Positions 26,700 through 38,100 are shown, numbered from the stretch's first letter. The stretch is DNA of 64,000 bases from Megalopta genalis (GCF_051020955.1 NC_135022.1:8520463-8584462); one strand, 5' to 3'. Program-made: numbers and translations. Notes: a model not told the origin generated them from the letters alone.

Positions 26700-28835
26700 A
26701 TGGATTCTTTTAAACAAATAACCGGGGAGGGGGGAAACGAGCGTGAGGTGGAGGTGCGCGGTCCTATCGTGCGCCTCAAAAGATGTACAGAGCCGGTGTC
26801 GCGGAGGCATTCGGCAACACGCGGCAAAAAGAGGACCGCAGCGGGCCTTGGTGAGTGCGATGAGGGGGAGGAGTCAGATTTCTCTGTCTCCTCAAACCAC
26901 TCATCGCAGAGTGTCCCGGGCTCGTCGTCAGCGAGGAAGAGAGGACGGCCGCCGACGACCGGCGAATATGTTGGCCTCGCAGAGGCCAAACTTAGGCTGG
27001 CAGAGGCTTCGCAGCTGGAGGCCGAGGCAAGGGAGGTGGCGGCGATATTCGACCCGGGTGCCCCCGTGCCGAGACCATCGCGGTCGAGCGTCCCGCTCCC
27101 GGACGAGACGGATATCGCGGAAAATTTCCGCAACCGTCCGACGCGGGATGTCGCGGCCGCTATATTGGAGAGCCTGGATGAGGTGGCCAGGATCTCCGGT
27201 GTGTCAAAGGGGCTGAAGGGCAACTTGGCCCGAGCCCTGAGGGTGGCCGCCTTAAACGGCAGGGTAGGGGTGTCCGAGCTGGCAGTGAGATCGGCTACCG
27301 ACGCCACGCGTGTCCTGGAGGCCGAAAATGCCGTCCTCAGGGGGCAAATGACGGAGCTGCAGGCGGAGGTGGCCCGGCTCCGGCAGGTGGTGGAGACGAG
27401 AACGGCTGCTGCCGCAATGCCTCCGCCGCCACGCCCGGGAAAGGGCTCAGTATCGCTACCGATCGTCGGCGCTCGGGATTGCCATCGCTCCGGGCAAGAA
27501 AAGTCCTCGCCACCACCTGCGGCTGCGCCCGCAGATTTTCTGGCGCAAATAGGCGCCCTGATAGACGCCAAATTGGCGTCATTCAGGAAGGAGCTCGCGC
27601 CGCGAACGGACTCGGCCCTACGATCGGTGGCCCCTGGGCCGTCCGTCCCCTCACAGTCTTCGGACAGGGTGGGGCGGAGGGCGAAGAAGAAGAAGAAAGG
27701 TGGGAAAGCTGGGTCGGCTGTAGCGGCCCAGACGAAGCCCGCTCGACCGCCAGCAGAATTGGCCCCACCCTCCGCCGCGCCTCCACCCCAGGAGGCGTGG
27801 TCTCAGGTGGTTGGCCGGAAGGCCAAAAAGGCGGCTGCCAAGGCCACTGCGGCCGCGAATAAAAGAGGACGGGTGGTCCCGGTGGCCCCCAGGAAGACAC
27901 CCCTGCCTCCACGTCCGCCACGCACAGCAGCGGTTACCATAACGGTTCCGACTGGCGTGGAGATGACCTACGCGCAGGCGATGGCCACTGCCAGGTCCAA
28001 GGTGGACCTGGCAGAAATTGGCATCGCCTCGCTGAGGCCGCGAAGGGCGGTGACTGGGGGGTTAATTTTGGAGGTCCCTGGTACCGATGGGGCCGCCAAG
28101 GCCACCGTCCTCGCCACAAAAGTGGCGGAAGCACTGGCAGGCACCGGCGTAAAGGTCGCGCGTCCGGTCAAAAAAGCTGACCTTAGGGTGCGCGGCCTGG
28201 TCGATTCGACCACGCCGGCGGAGGTCGCAGCGGCTGTTGCCCGCGTGGGCGGGTGCAGCGAGGAGGACATCAATACCGGCGAAATCCGGTCTTCCCCCTC
28301 GGGATTGGGCACCCTCTGGGTCCGATGTCCTGCCGCGGCCGCTCGCAGGGTTGCTGTCGCGGGCCGGATAACCGTCGGCTGGACCCATGCAGCCGTGGAG
28401 GCCCTGAGTGCCCGGCCTCTGCAGTGTTACCGTTGCCTTGATGTTGGCCACACCAGTCAGCGGTGCACTTCTGCCGAGGATAGGTCCGACTGCTGCTATA
28501 GATGCGGCAGACGGGACCATAAGGTGGCAGCCTGTACGGCCACGCCCAATTGTCCGCTTTGTGCGGGCGCGGGCAGGCCTTCTGGTCACCGCCTCGGCGG
28601 CCGGGCGTGTCCTGTCAGTGCGAGGCGAGGCAAGGTGGGCGGCCAAAGGTCGTCTGCCAGATTCAATAAAAAAGGGAAGGAAACCACGATGGCCAAGGCA
28701 GCGACCACCGTGGCCAGCAACGAAAAGGCGGCACCGCCTGATGCTACCGCCGCACCCGCGGGGGCGAATGGGGCCACTAAAGTCCCTGACGCCACCGCAT
28801 CCGCGGCCGTGACGGCGATGGACACGGCTGTGTAA
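26700..28835 (+). CDS. ORF1 gag-like protein, copy A4, frameshifted start
   Basis: The normal ATG is present at 26645, but the run GACCTTTCTTTCC has one T more than its relatives (GACCTTCTTTCC). The reading from 26645 therefore shifts and meets TAA shortly after (TTCTTTTAAACA). The next in-frame ATG for the main ORF is at 26700 (MDSFKQITG), giving about 711 aa and losing about 18 N-terminal residues. The rest is open, including the coiled coil and knuckles (CLDVGHTSQRC, CGRRDHKVAAC). Private changes include VETRTA, GSAVAAQTKPARPPAE, TGVEMTYAQ and SEEDINTG. Whether the shortened protein works is unknown. Confidence 0.85.
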   Translation: MDSFKQITGEGGNEREVEVRGPIVRLKRCTEPVSRRHSATRGKKRTAAGLGECDEGEESDFSVSSNHSSQSVPGSSSARKRGRPPTTGEYVGLAEAKLRLAEASQLEAEAREVAAIFDPGAPVPRPSRSSVPLPDETDIAENFRNRPTRDVAAAILESLDEVARISGVSKGLKGNLARALRVAALNGRVGVSELAVRSATDATRVLEAENAVLRGQMTELQAEVARLRQVVETRTAAAAMPPPPRPGKGSVSLPIVGARDCHRSGQEKSSPPPAAAPADFLAQIGALIDAKLASFRKELAPRTDSALRSVAPGPSVPSQSSDRVGRRAKKKKKGGKAGSAVAAQTKPARPPAELAPPSAAPPPQEAWSQVVGRKAKKAAAKATAAANKRGRVVPVAPRKTPLPPRPPRTAAVTITVPTGVEMTYAQAMATARSKVDLAEIGIASLRPRRAVTGGLILEVPGTDGAAKATVLATKVAEALAGTGVKVARPVKKADLRVRGLVDSTTPAEVAAAVARVGGCSEEDINTGEIRSSPSGLGTLWVRCPAAAARRVAVAGRITVGWTHAAVEALSARPLQCYRCLDVGHTSQRCTSAEDRSDCCYRCGRRDHKVAACTATPNCPLCAGAGRPSGHRLGGRACPVSARRGKVGGQRSSARFNKKGKETTMAKAATTVASNEKAAPPDATAAPAGANGATKVPDATASAAVTAMDTAV

Positions 28836-31800
28836 TGGGGCCCCCGGGCCCGATAATACAAGTTAACCTCAACTGCTCGGCCAGAGCGCAGGATCTCCTG
28901 TTTCAATGCCTGGCCGAGCGGGGTGCCGGGTTGGCAGTCGTGGCGGAGCCGCACAGGATCCCCAAACATCCACACTGGATGGGGGACTCGATTGGCTCCG
29001 CCGCGATTATTTGGGCTGGGAGGCCGGGGTCCCCGCCGTGCTCGCTTATCGAGCGCGGCCTGGGATACGTGGCCGTCGATTGGGGCGGCACCGCGGTTGT
29101 GGCGATATACGCACCTCCAAGGTGGTCCCTCGAAGAGTTTGAGCAGTATCTGGACGGGGTAGGGAGATGCGTCTCCCGCTGCCATCCCCGTCCGGTGCTG
29201 GTCCTGGGGGACTTTAATGCCAAGGCCACGGCTTGGGGTTCCCCCGGGACTGATTCGAGGGGCCGGGAGGTGCTGGATTGGGCGGCGGGACTGGAGCTCC
29301 GTCTCCTGAACACGGGCTCGGTCCATACGTGCGTGCGGCATAACGGGGGGTCCATCGTTGACCTTTCGTGGGCAACGCCCCAGGCCGCGCGCCGTATTAC
29401 GGGGTGGAGGGTGGCGGAAGGGGTCGAGACGTTGTCTGACCACAGATACATAGTTCTCGACCTCTCCGCCGCCCCACCATCGACACTCCGTCGTCGCCCC
29501 GCCGATGAAGGTTCGCCTCGACCGCGGTGGGCGCTGAAGCGCCTCGACCAGGACGCTCTGATGGCGGCGGCCCGCGTCGTGGCCTGGCCAGCAACACCGG
29601 CCGGGCCAGTCGACGGGAATGGGGAGGCCCATTGGTTCCGTGGCGCAATGACGTCCATTTGCGACGTAGCCATGCCCCGGGCCAGGGTCTTCCCGAGGAA
29701 GGCGGTGTACTGGTGGTCGCGCGCGATAGCGGAGTTACGCACCGAGTGCGTCCGCGCGCGACGCCGGTACGCTCGCGCCCGTCGACGACGACGTACGGAC
29801 GACGTTCTGGCTGCCCAGCTGTATGGGCGATATCGGGAGAAGGTGGTCGCCCTGCAGCTGGCCATCAGGCGAGCGAAGGACCAGGCCTGGCGCGATCTCC
29901 TCGGCTCTCTAAACCGAGATCCGTGGGGACGCCCATACAAGATGGCATTGGGACGATTGCGTCCCTGGGCGCCCCCCGTGACGGAGAGCCTGGATCCGGG
30001 GCTGCTCGGGCGGGTCGTGGACGCTTTATTCCCCGTTAGCGGGGAGGCGTCCCGGCCTGTCCCTGAGCCAGAGGAACATGAGTGGTCCCCGGATATTGAG
30101 GTCGCGCCGGAGGAGATGGCCGGGGTCGTCAAATGGCTCCGGGGCAAGAATACCGCCCCGGGGCCGGACGGTATCCCCGGCCGGGTCTGGCTGCTCGCCG
30201 CGAGCGTCCTGGGCGAGAGGCTGAGGAGCCTCTACTCTGGGCTCCTGAGGTCGGGGACGTTCCCCGACCTATGGAGAGAAAGTCGGATGGTCCTCTTGAG
30301 GAAGGATGGGAGGCCGGGGGATTCTCCCTCCGCGTACCGGCCCATTTGTCTCCTGGATGAGGCGGGCAAGATCTTCGAGAAGATCATTGTTGCCCGCCTC
30401 TCCAGACACCTGTCCCGCGACGGCCCAGATCTGGCGGACTGCCAGTTTGGCTTCCGGGAGGGGCGATCGACGGTCGACGCAATCGACCGTCTCAAGTCCC
30501 TCTCGGACAATGCCGTGGCAAGGGGCGGGGTGTGCTTGGCGGTGTCCATTGACATCGTCAATGCGTTCAACACCCTGCCCTGGTCCGCCATTAGGGAGGC
30601 CCTCGTCGATCACCAGGTGCCTCCCTATCTGAGGCGGGTGATCGGGGCCTACCTGCGGGACAGGTGGGTTGAATACCCGGGCCGGTGCGGGATGATACGG
30701 AGGGAAGTGGACCGCGGGGTCCCGCAGGGGTCCGTTTTAGGACCGCTCCTGTGGGACCTAGGTTACAACGCGGTCCTGGAAAAGGCCTCCCTGCCCGACG
30801 GTGCCACCCTCGTCTGCTACGCGGACGACACGTTGGTGGTCGCCGTCGGGAGTACCTTCGAGAGGACCATCCGACGAGCAGAGGTTGCGGTGGCAGCCGT
30901 CGTCGCGAGGATCCGCGATCTGGGGCTGAAAATAGCCCCGGAGAAGGCCGAGGCTGTCTGGTTTCACGGACGGCCTCGATCACGGCCACCGGCCAGATCG
31001 TGGATCCGGGTTGGAGAAGCCTGCGTCGAGGTGAAGTCCGAGTTGAAATATCTCGGACTGATCCTCGACAGCCGCTGGAGCTTCGATGCGCATCTCGACC
31101 GTCTCGTCCCCCGAGTCGAAAAGGCGGCGGCCTCTTTGGGCCGCCTGCTGCCCAACCTCGGGGGACCGGGAGATTTGGTGCGCCGCCTATACCTGGGCGT
31201 GGTGCGGTCTATGGCCTTATACGGTGCCCCAATATGGGCGCCGTACGTGATGACCAGCCGGCGCAACAGGCAGTTGTTGCGCCGTCTGCAGAGGCGGATG
31301 GCCATCCGCCTCATAAGAGGTTACCGCACCACGTCTACCGTGGCGGCGCTTGCTCTGGCGGGAGAACTTCCCTTCGAGCTTCAGGCGGCGGTGCGCGCCT
31401 ATGTTTATGGGCGCACAAGCATCGCCAGCCGTGCTCGTGGGGCCCCGCCGGAGCGAGAGACGGTCGAGGGCTTCGAGCTCCAGGCCCGGCGACTAGCGCT
31501 CGCCAGATGGCGTGCCGAGCTTTGCTCCCACGCCGGCGAGCGCGTCCCCGGGGCTCTCCTGCCGCACTTCACCTCGTGGCGGGAGAGACGGCATGGCAGG
31601 CTCTCCTACCGAGCGACGCAGGTGTTCACCGGGCATGGCTGCTTCGGTGTCTACCTGTGTCGCATCGGGCGGGAAGCGACGACGGTGTGCCACCATTGTG
31701 GCGCGGAGGAAGACTCGGCGCAGCACACGCTGGAGGAATGTCCCGCCTTTTCAGCGCTGCGCCGAGTCCTAAAACGAGAAGTCGGCCACGACCTCGCACT

Positions 31801-31978
31801 CTCCAGCCTGGTTGGGGCCATGCTGGAGGGCCCGGGGAAGTGGGCGGCAGCAATCTCTTTCTGCGAGGAGGTTATGTCGCGGAAGGAGGCTGCCGAGCGG
31901 GATCGGGAGCTTACAGATCCCGCCCGACGTGCCCGGGGGCGGCGTGCGCGCCCGCGCCGAGAAACCCCGGGCAGCTGA
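28835..31978 (+). CDS. ORF2 endonuclease-reverse transcriptase, copy A4
   Basis: All 1047 aa are open with catalytic motifs intact. Copy-specific residues are HRIPKHPHW, SPDIEVAPEE and TSRRNRQLLRRL. SWATPQAARR and STLRRRPADEGSPRPR are shared with A6. Because the TAATG junction is preserved, ORF2 would still be expressed if ORF1 translation initiates downstream. Confidence 0.95.
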   Translation: MGPPGPIIQVNLNCSARAQDLLFQCLAERGAGLAVVAEPHRIPKHPHWMGDSIGSAAIIWAGRPGSPPCSLIERGLGYVAVDWGGTAVVAIYAPPRWSLEEFEQYLDGVGRCVSRCHPRPVLVLGDFNAKATAWGSPGTDSRGREVLDWAAGLELRLLNTGSVHTCVRHNGGSIVDLSWATPQAARRITGWRVAEGVETLSDHRYIVLDLSAAPPSTLRRRPADEGSPRPRWALKRLDQDALMAAARVVAWPATPAGPVDGNGEAHWFRGAMTSICDVAMPRARVFPRKAVYWWSRAIAELRTECVRARRRYARARRRRRTDDVLAAQLYGRYREKVVALQLAIRRAKDQAWRDLLGSLNRDPWGRPYKMALGRLRPWAPPVTESLDPGLLGRVVDALFPVSGEASRPVPEPEEHEWSPDIEVAPEEMAGVVKWLRGKNTAPGPDGIPGRVWLLAASVLGERLRSLYSGLLRSGTFPDLWRESRMVLLRKDGRPGDSPSAYRPICLLDEAGKIFEKIIVARLSRHLSRDGPDLADCQFGFREGRSTVDAIDRLKSLSDNAVARGGVCLAVSIDIVNAFNTLPWSAIREALVDHQVPPYLRRVIGAYLRDRWVEYPGRCGMIRREVDRGVPQGSVLGPLLWDLGYNAVLEKASLPDGATLVCYADDTLVVAVGSTFERTIRRAEVAVAAVVARIRDLGLKIAPEKAEAVWFHGRPRSRPPARSWIRVGEACVEVKSELKYLGLILDSRWSFDAHLDRLVPRVEKAAASLGRLLPNLGGPGDLVRRLYLGVVRSMALYGAPIWAPYVMTSRRNRQLLRRLQRRMAIRLIRGYRTTSTVAALALAGELPFELQAAVRAYVYGRTSIASRARGAPPERETVEGFELQARRLALARWRAELCSHAGERVPGALLPHFTSWRERRHGRLSYRATQVFTGHGCFGVYLCRIGREATTVCHHCGAEEDSAQHTLEECPAFSALRRVLKREVGHDLALSSLVGAMLEGPGKWAAAISFCEEVMSRKEAAERDRELTDPARRARGRRARPRRETPGS

Positions 31979-32518
31979 GAGTAGGCGGGCGGCGGGTGTA
32001 CCAGAACATGCTGGTTTCATTGCCCGCCGCCCGCCAACAGAGGAGGACCTCCACTGTTGGGAGTGGGGGATGACGAGTCGCCTGAAGGAGGCGAGGGTTG
32101 ACTGTGATCCTCCTCCAATATACTCGTCGTCCCCCCGGCGGCCGCTGTGATCAGGGCGGGGGCCCTGGTCACCTATCGCGCGGTCGCCGTGTCGGGGCGG
32201 TGCGGGGTGCGACCCCTCGCGCCGCCGAATTTAAATTTAAATGGATTTTAGGGGGGAGGATTTATCTCCCCCCGGGACGCGGCTGGCCATCGTTACCATC
32301 TTGATGGCCGGCCAGGCGAGGGGGAGCCGCGGTAGTGTTCTTCAAGAGTTCCCGTGGCTCCCCCGTTGAATCGCCAGCGATCGGTCCTGCGTCCTCAGGT
32401 CGCCGTGGAGGTTTTAGTGGGTCAAACCCCACACTACCCTCGTCTCGCTCCCCCGGGCGGGGCGGGGGTGTCTGGCGAGCAGATTTCCTCCACGTAAAAT
32501 AAAAAAAAAAAAAAAAAA
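31979..32518 (+). other. 3' UTR and poly(A) of copy A4
   Basis: Stem 2 has a C to T change in its left arm (GGCTGGCCATC), turning a C-G pair into a U-G pair in RNA, so pairing is kept. Stems 1 and 3 are unchanged. Confidence 0.8.
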
Positions 32519-32553
32519 GGTTATGTCAAGGTTATGTCAAGGTTATGTCAAGG
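32517..32553 (+). repeat. 11-bp repeat, 3 units plus AAGG
   Basis: Three perfect units and AAGG precede the C7 start of A5. Confidence 0.95.
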
Positions 32554-32924
32554 CCCCCCCGTGTCCGCTACCTTGTCGTGGTGGGGGGGCTTCGTGCCCT
32601 AATGATCCTCAAGGCTGTGCCGGCGGGGAATTTATTCCCTGGCAGGTTCTACCATGCCGGAGTGGCTCGAGGTGAGGGGCCAACTAAAGTCGGACACATA
32701 CCGTAAACCTGTGGTCATGTTTTACAGGAACGGGGGTCTTGCCTTAACCGGCCGGGCCGCGAGGATGACAACCTCTCTAAAAAATCCCTAGCCCCAAGCA
32801 GTGTTGCGCGGTGAAGAGGGCGTAGCTGGAGTAAGCGCCAGCTATGGTTGGTGGGTGCACCAATCGTTAGCGGACAACCCCGGGGTACCTGGCGACCCCC
32901 CGGGCGTATTAGCCTTCCCCGGGT
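32554..32924 (+). other. 5' leader of copy A5
   Basis: uORF2 (32654-32791) is intact. A T to C change in GTGGCTCGAG is silent in uORF2 but removes the uORF1 stop, lengthening uORF1. Confidence 0.7.
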
Positions 32925-35120
32925 ATGGCGGCTCTACCCGGGGTGACCTCCTTTCCGACCACACTCGTGGGATTAAGTATGGAGTCTACTTTTTCACAAA
33001 CAACCGGGGAGGGGGGAAACGAGCGTGAGGTGGAGGTGCGCGGGCCTATCGTGCGCCTCAAAAGATGCACAGAGCCGGTGTCGCGGAGGCATTCGGCGAC
33101 ACGCGGCAAAAAGAGGACCGCAGCGGGCCTTGGTGAGTGCGATGAGGGGGAGGAGTCAGATTTCTCTGTCTCCTCCCACCACTCATCGCAGAGTGTCCCG
33201 GGCTCGTCGTCAGCGAGGAAAAGAGGACGGCCGCCGACGACCGGCGAATATGTTGGCCTCGCAGAGGCCAAACTTAGGCTGGCCGAGGCTTCGCAGCTGG
33301 AGGCCGAGGCAAGGGAGGTGGCGGCGATATTCGACCCGGGAGCCCCCGTGCCGAGACCATCGCGGTCGAGCGTCCCGCTCCCGGACGAGACGGATATAGC
33401 GGAAAATTTCCGCAACCGTCCAACGCGGGATGTCGCGGCCGCTATATTGGAGAGCCTGGATGAAGTGGCCAGGATCTCCGGCGTGTCAAAGGGGCTGAAG
33501 GGCAATTTGGCCCGCGCCCTAAGGGTGGCCGCCTTAAACGGCAGGGTGGGGGTGTCCGAGCTTGCGGTTAGGTCAGCTACCGACGCCACGCGTGCCCTGG
33601 AGGCAGAGAATGCCGTCCTCAGGGGGCAAATGACGGAGCTGCGGGCGGAGGTGGCTCGGCTCCGGCAGGTGGTGGAGGCGAGTACGGCTGCTGCCGCAAT
33701 GCCTCCGCCGCCGCGCCCGGGAGAGGGCTCAGTATCGCCGCCGATCGTCGCCGCCCGGGACTGCCAGCGCTCCGGGCAAGAAAAGTCCTCGCCCCCACAT
33801 GCGACTGCGCCCGCAGATTTTCTGGCGCAGATAAGCGCCCTGATAGACGCCAAATTGGCGTCATTCAGGAGGGAGCTCGCGCCGCGAACGGACTCGGCCC
33901 TGCGATCGGTGGCACCTGGGCCGTCCGTCCCCTCACAGTCTTCGGACAGGGTGGGGCGGAAGACGAAGAAGAAGAAGAAAGGTGGGAAAGCTGGGGCGGC
34001 TATAGCGGCCCAGACGGAGCCCGCTCGACCGCGAGCAGAATCGGCGCTACCCTCTGCCGCGCCTCCGCCCCAGGAGGCGTGGTCCCAGGTGGTTGGCCGC
34101 AAGGCTAAAAAGGCGGCTGCCAAGGCCACTGCGGCGGCGAATAATAAAAAAGGACGGGTGGTCCCGGCGGCCCCCAGGAAGACACCCCTGCCTCCGCGAC
34201 CGCCACGGACAGCAGCGGTTACCATAACGGTTCCGTCTGGCGTGGACATTACTTACGCGCAGGCGATGGCCACTGCCAGGTCCAAGGTGGACCTGGCAGA
34301 AATTGGCATCGCCTCGCTGAGGCCGCGAAGGGCGGTGACTGGGGGGTTAATTTTGGAAGTCCCTGGCACCGATGGGGCCGCCAAGGCCACCGTCCTCGCC
34401 ACAAAAGTGGCGGAGGCGCTGGCAGGCACCGGCGTAAAGGTCGCGCGTCCGGTCAAAAAAGCTGACCTTAGGGTGCGCGGCCTGGTCGATTCGACCACGC
34501 CGGCGGAGGTCGCTGCGGCTGTTGCCCGCGTGGGCGGGTGCAGCGAGGGGGACATCAATACCGGCGAAATCCGGTCTTCCCCCTCGGGATTGGGCACCCT
34601 CTGGGTCCGATGTCCTGCCGCGGCCGCTCGCAAGGTTGCTGTCGCGGGCCGGATAACCGTCGGCTGGACCCATGCAGCCGTGGAGGCCCTGAGTGCCCGG
34701 CCTCTGCAGTGTTACCGTTGCCTTGATGTTGGCCACACCAGTCAGCGGTGCACTTCTGCCGAGGATAGGTCCGACTGCTGCTATAGATGCGGCAGTCGGG
34801 ACCATAAGGTGGCAGCCTGTACGGCCACGCCCAATTGTCCCCTTTGTGCGGGCGCGGGCAAGCCGTCTGGTCACCGCCTCGGCAGCCGGGCATGTCCTGC
34901 CAGTGTGAGGCGAGGCAAGGTAGGAGGCCAAAGGCCGTCTGCCAGATTTAATAAAAAGAGGAAGGAAACCACGATGGCCAAGGCAGCGACCACCGTGGCC
35001 AGCAACGAAAAGGCGGCACCGCCTGATGCTACCGCCGCGCCCGCGTGGGCGGACGGGGCCACTAAAGTCCCAGACGCCACCGCAACCGCGGCCGTGACGG
35101 CGATGGACACGGCTGTGTAA
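32925..35120 (+). CDS. ORF1 gag-like protein, copy A5
   Basis: This 731-aa form I copy has VEASTAAAA and PIVAARDCQRSGQEK, with SPPHATAPADF, a block it shares with A10. The knuckles are intact (CLDVGHTSQRC). C-terminal variants are NKKRKETT and PAWADGATK. It ends TAATG. Confidence 0.93.
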   Translation: MAALPGVTSFPTTLVGLSMESTFSQTTGEGGNEREVEVRGPIVRLKRCTEPVSRRHSATRGKKRTAAGLGECDEGEESDFSVSSHHSSQSVPGSSSARKRGRPPTTGEYVGLAEAKLRLAEASQLEAEAREVAAIFDPGAPVPRPSRSSVPLPDETDIAENFRNRPTRDVAAAILESLDEVARISGVSKGLKGNLARALRVAALNGRVGVSELAVRSATDATRALEAENAVLRGQMTELRAEVARLRQVVEASTAAAAMPPPPRPGEGSVSPPIVAARDCQRSGQEKSSPPHATAPADFLAQISALIDAKLASFRRELAPRTDSALRSVAPGPSVPSQSSDRVGRKTKKKKKGGKAGAAIAAQTEPARPRAESALPSAAPPPQEAWSQVVGRKAKKAAAKATAAANNKKGRVVPAAPRKTPLPPRPPRTAAVTITVPSGVDITYAQAMATARSKVDLAEIGIASLRPRRAVTGGLILEVPGTDGAAKATVLATKVAEALAGTGVKVARPVKKADLRVRGLVDSTTPAEVAAAVARVGGCSEGDINTGEIRSSPSGLGTLWVRCPAAAARKVAVAGRITVGWTHAAVEALSARPLQCYRCLDVGHTSQRCTSAEDRSDCCYRCGSRDHKVAACTATPNCPLCAGAGKPSGHRLGSRACPASVRRGKVGGQRPSARFNKKRKETTMAKAATTVASNEKAAPPDATAAPAWADGATKVPDATATAAVTAMDTAV

Positions 35121-38100
35121 TGGGGCCCCCGGGCCCGATAATACAAGTTAACCTCAACTGCTCGGCCAGAGCGCAGGACCTCCTGTTTCAATGCATGGCC
35201 GAGCGGGGTGCCGGGTTGGCAGTCGTGGCGGAGCCGCACAGGGTCCCCAAACATCCACACTGGATGGGGGACTCGATTGGCTCCGCCGCGATTATTTGGG
35301 CTGGGAGGTCGGGGTCCCCGCCGTGCTCGCTTATCGAGCGCGGCCTGGGATACGTGGCCGTTGATTGGGGCGGCACCGCGGTTGTGGCGATATACGCACC
35401 TCCAAGGTGGTCCCTCGAAGAGTTTGAGCAGTATCTGCACGGGGTAGGGAGATGCGTCTCCCGCTGCCATCCCCGTCCGGTGCTGGTCCTGGGGGACTTC
35501 AATGCCAAGGCCACGGCTTGGGGTTCCCCCGGGACTGACTCGAGGGGCCGGGAGGTGCTGAATTGGGCGGCGGGACTGGAGCTCCGTCTCCTGAACACGG
35601 GCTCGGTCCATACGTGCGTGCGGCATAATGGGGGGTCCATCGTTGACCTTTCGTGGGCAACGCCCCCGGCCGCGCGCCGTATTACGGGGTGGAGGGTGGC
35701 GGAAGGGGTCGAGACGTTGTCTGACCACAGATACATAGTTCTCGACCTCTCCGCCGCCCCACCATCGACACCCCGTCGTCGCCCCGCCGATGAATGTTCG
35801 CCTCAGCCGCGGTGGGCGCTGATGCGCCTCGACCAGGACGCTCTGATGGCGGCAGCCCACGTCGTGGCCTGGCCAGCAACACCGGCCGGGCCAGTCGACG
35901 GGAATGGGGAGGCCCGTTGGTTCCGGGGAGCAATGACGTCGGTTTGCGACGTCGCCATGCCCCGGGCCAGGGTCTTCCCGAGGAAGGCGGTGTACTGGTG
36001 GTCGCGCGAGATAGCGGAATTACGCACCGAGTGTGTTCGCGCGCGACGCCAGTACGCTCGCGCCCGTCGACGACGACGAACGGACGACGTGCTGGCTGCT
36101 CAGCTGTACCGGCTATATCGGGAGAAGGTAGTCGCCCTGCAGCTGGCCATCGGGCGGGCAAAGGACCAGGCCTGGCGCGATCTCCTCGGCTCTCTGAACC
36201 GAGATCCGTGGGGGCGCCCATACAAGATGGCATTGGGACGACTGCGTCCCTGGGCGCCCCCCGTGACGGAGAGCCTGGATCCGGGGCTGCTCGGGCGGGT
36301 TGTGGACGCTTTATTCCCCGTCAGCGGGGAGATGTCCCTGCCCGTCCCTGAGCCAGAGGAACATGAGTGGTCCCCGGATCTTGAGGTCGCGCCGGAGGAG
36401 ATGGCCGGGGTCGTCAAATGGCTCCGGGGCAAGAATACCGCCCCGGGGCCGGACGGTATCCCCGGCCGGGTCTGGTTGCTCGCCGCGAGCGTCCTGGGGG
36501 AGAGGCTGAGGAGCCTCTACTCTGGGCTCCTGAGGTCGGGGACGTTCCCCGACCTATGGAGAGAAAGTCGGATGGTCCTCTTGAGGAAGGATGGGAGGCC
36601 GGGGGATTCTCCCTCCGCGTACCGGCCCATTTGTCTCCTGGATGAGGCGGGCAAGATCTTCGAGAAGATCATTGTTGCCCGCCTCTCCAGACACCTGTCC
36701 CGCGACGGCCCCGATCTGGCGGACTGCCAGTTTGGCTTCCGGGAGGGGCGATCGACGGTAGACGCTATCGGCCGTCTCAAGTCCCTCTCGGACAATGCCG
36801 TGGCAAGGGGCGGGGTGTGCTTGGCGGTGTCCATTGACATCGTCAATGCGTTCAACACCCTGCCCTGGTCCGCCATTAGGGAGGCCCTCGTCGATCACCG
36901 GGTGCCTCCCTATCTGAGGCGGGTGATCGGAGCCTACCTGCGGGACAGGTGGGTTGAATACCCGGGCCGGTACGGGATGATAAGGAGGGAAGTGGACCGC
37001 GGGGTCCCACAGGGGTCCGTTTTAGGACCGCTCCTGTGGGACCTGGGTTACAACGCGGTCCTGGAAAAGGCCTCCCTGCCCGACGGTGCCACCCTCGTCT
37101 GCTACGCGGACGACACGTTGGTGGTCGCCGTCGGGAGTACCTTCGAGAGGACCATCCGACGAGCAGAGGTTGCGGTGGCAGCCGTCGTCGCGAGGATCCG
37201 CGATCTGGGGCTGAAAATTGCCCCGGAGAAGGCCGAGGCTGTCTGGTTTCACGGACGGCCTCGGTTTCGGCCACCGGCCAGATCGTGGATCCGGGTTGGA
37301 GAAGCCTGCGTCGAGGTGAAGTCCCAGTTGAAATATCTCGGACTGATCCTCGACAGCCGCTGGAGCTTCGATGCGCATCTCGACCTTCTCGTCCCCCGAG
37401 TCGAAAAGGCGGCGGCCTCTTTGGGCCGCCTGCTGCCCAACCTCGGGGGACCGGGAGATTTGGTGCGCCGCCTATACCTGGGCGTGGTGCGGTCTATGGC
37501 CTTATACGGTGCCCCAATATGGGCGCCGAACGTGATGACCAGCCGGCGCAACACGCTGTTGTTGCGCCGGCTGCAGAGGCGGATGGCCATCCGCCTCATA
37601 AGAGGTTACCGCACCACGTCTACCGTGGCGGCGCTTGCTCTGGCGGGAGAACTTCCCTTCGAGCTTCAGGCGGCGGAGCGCGCCTATGTTTATAGGCGCA
37701 CAAGCATCTCCAGCCGTGCTCGAGGGGCCCCGCCGGAGCGAGAGACGGTCGAGGGCTTCGAGCTCCAGGCCCGGAGACTAGCGCTCGCCAGATGGCGTGC
37801 CGAGCTTTGCTCCCACGCCGGCGAGCGCGTCCCCGGGGCTCTCCTGCCGCACTTCACCTCGTGGCGGGAGAGACGGCATGGCAGGCTCTCCTACCGAGCG
37901 ACGCAGGTGTTCACCGGGCATGGCTGCTTCGGTGTCTACCTGTGTCGCATCGGGCGGGAAACGACGACGGTGTGCCACCACTGTGGCGCGGAGGAAGACT
38001 CGGCGCAGCACACGCTGGAGGAATGTCCCGCCTTTTCAGCGCTGCGCCGAGTCCTAAAACGAGAAGTCGGCCACGGCCTCGCACTCTCCAGCCTAGTTGG

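Larger units (their letters stand above)
26275..32518 (+). mobile_element. Family A copy A4, full length, ORF1 start damaged
   Basis: This is a complete 6244-bp copy with an 18-nt poly(A) (32501-32518). The structure is intact apart from a one-base insertion near the ORF1 start. ORF1 3' half and ORF2 5' half share variants with A6 (SWATPQAARR, STLRRRPADEG), but its 3' UTR has the TTTAAATTTAAATGG form of A2. Confidence 0.95.

Noticed and set aside
28903..30147. 414-codon antisense ORF over the ORF2 N-terminal half
   Set aside because: Shadow of the endonuclease region; split into shorter pieces in sister copies.
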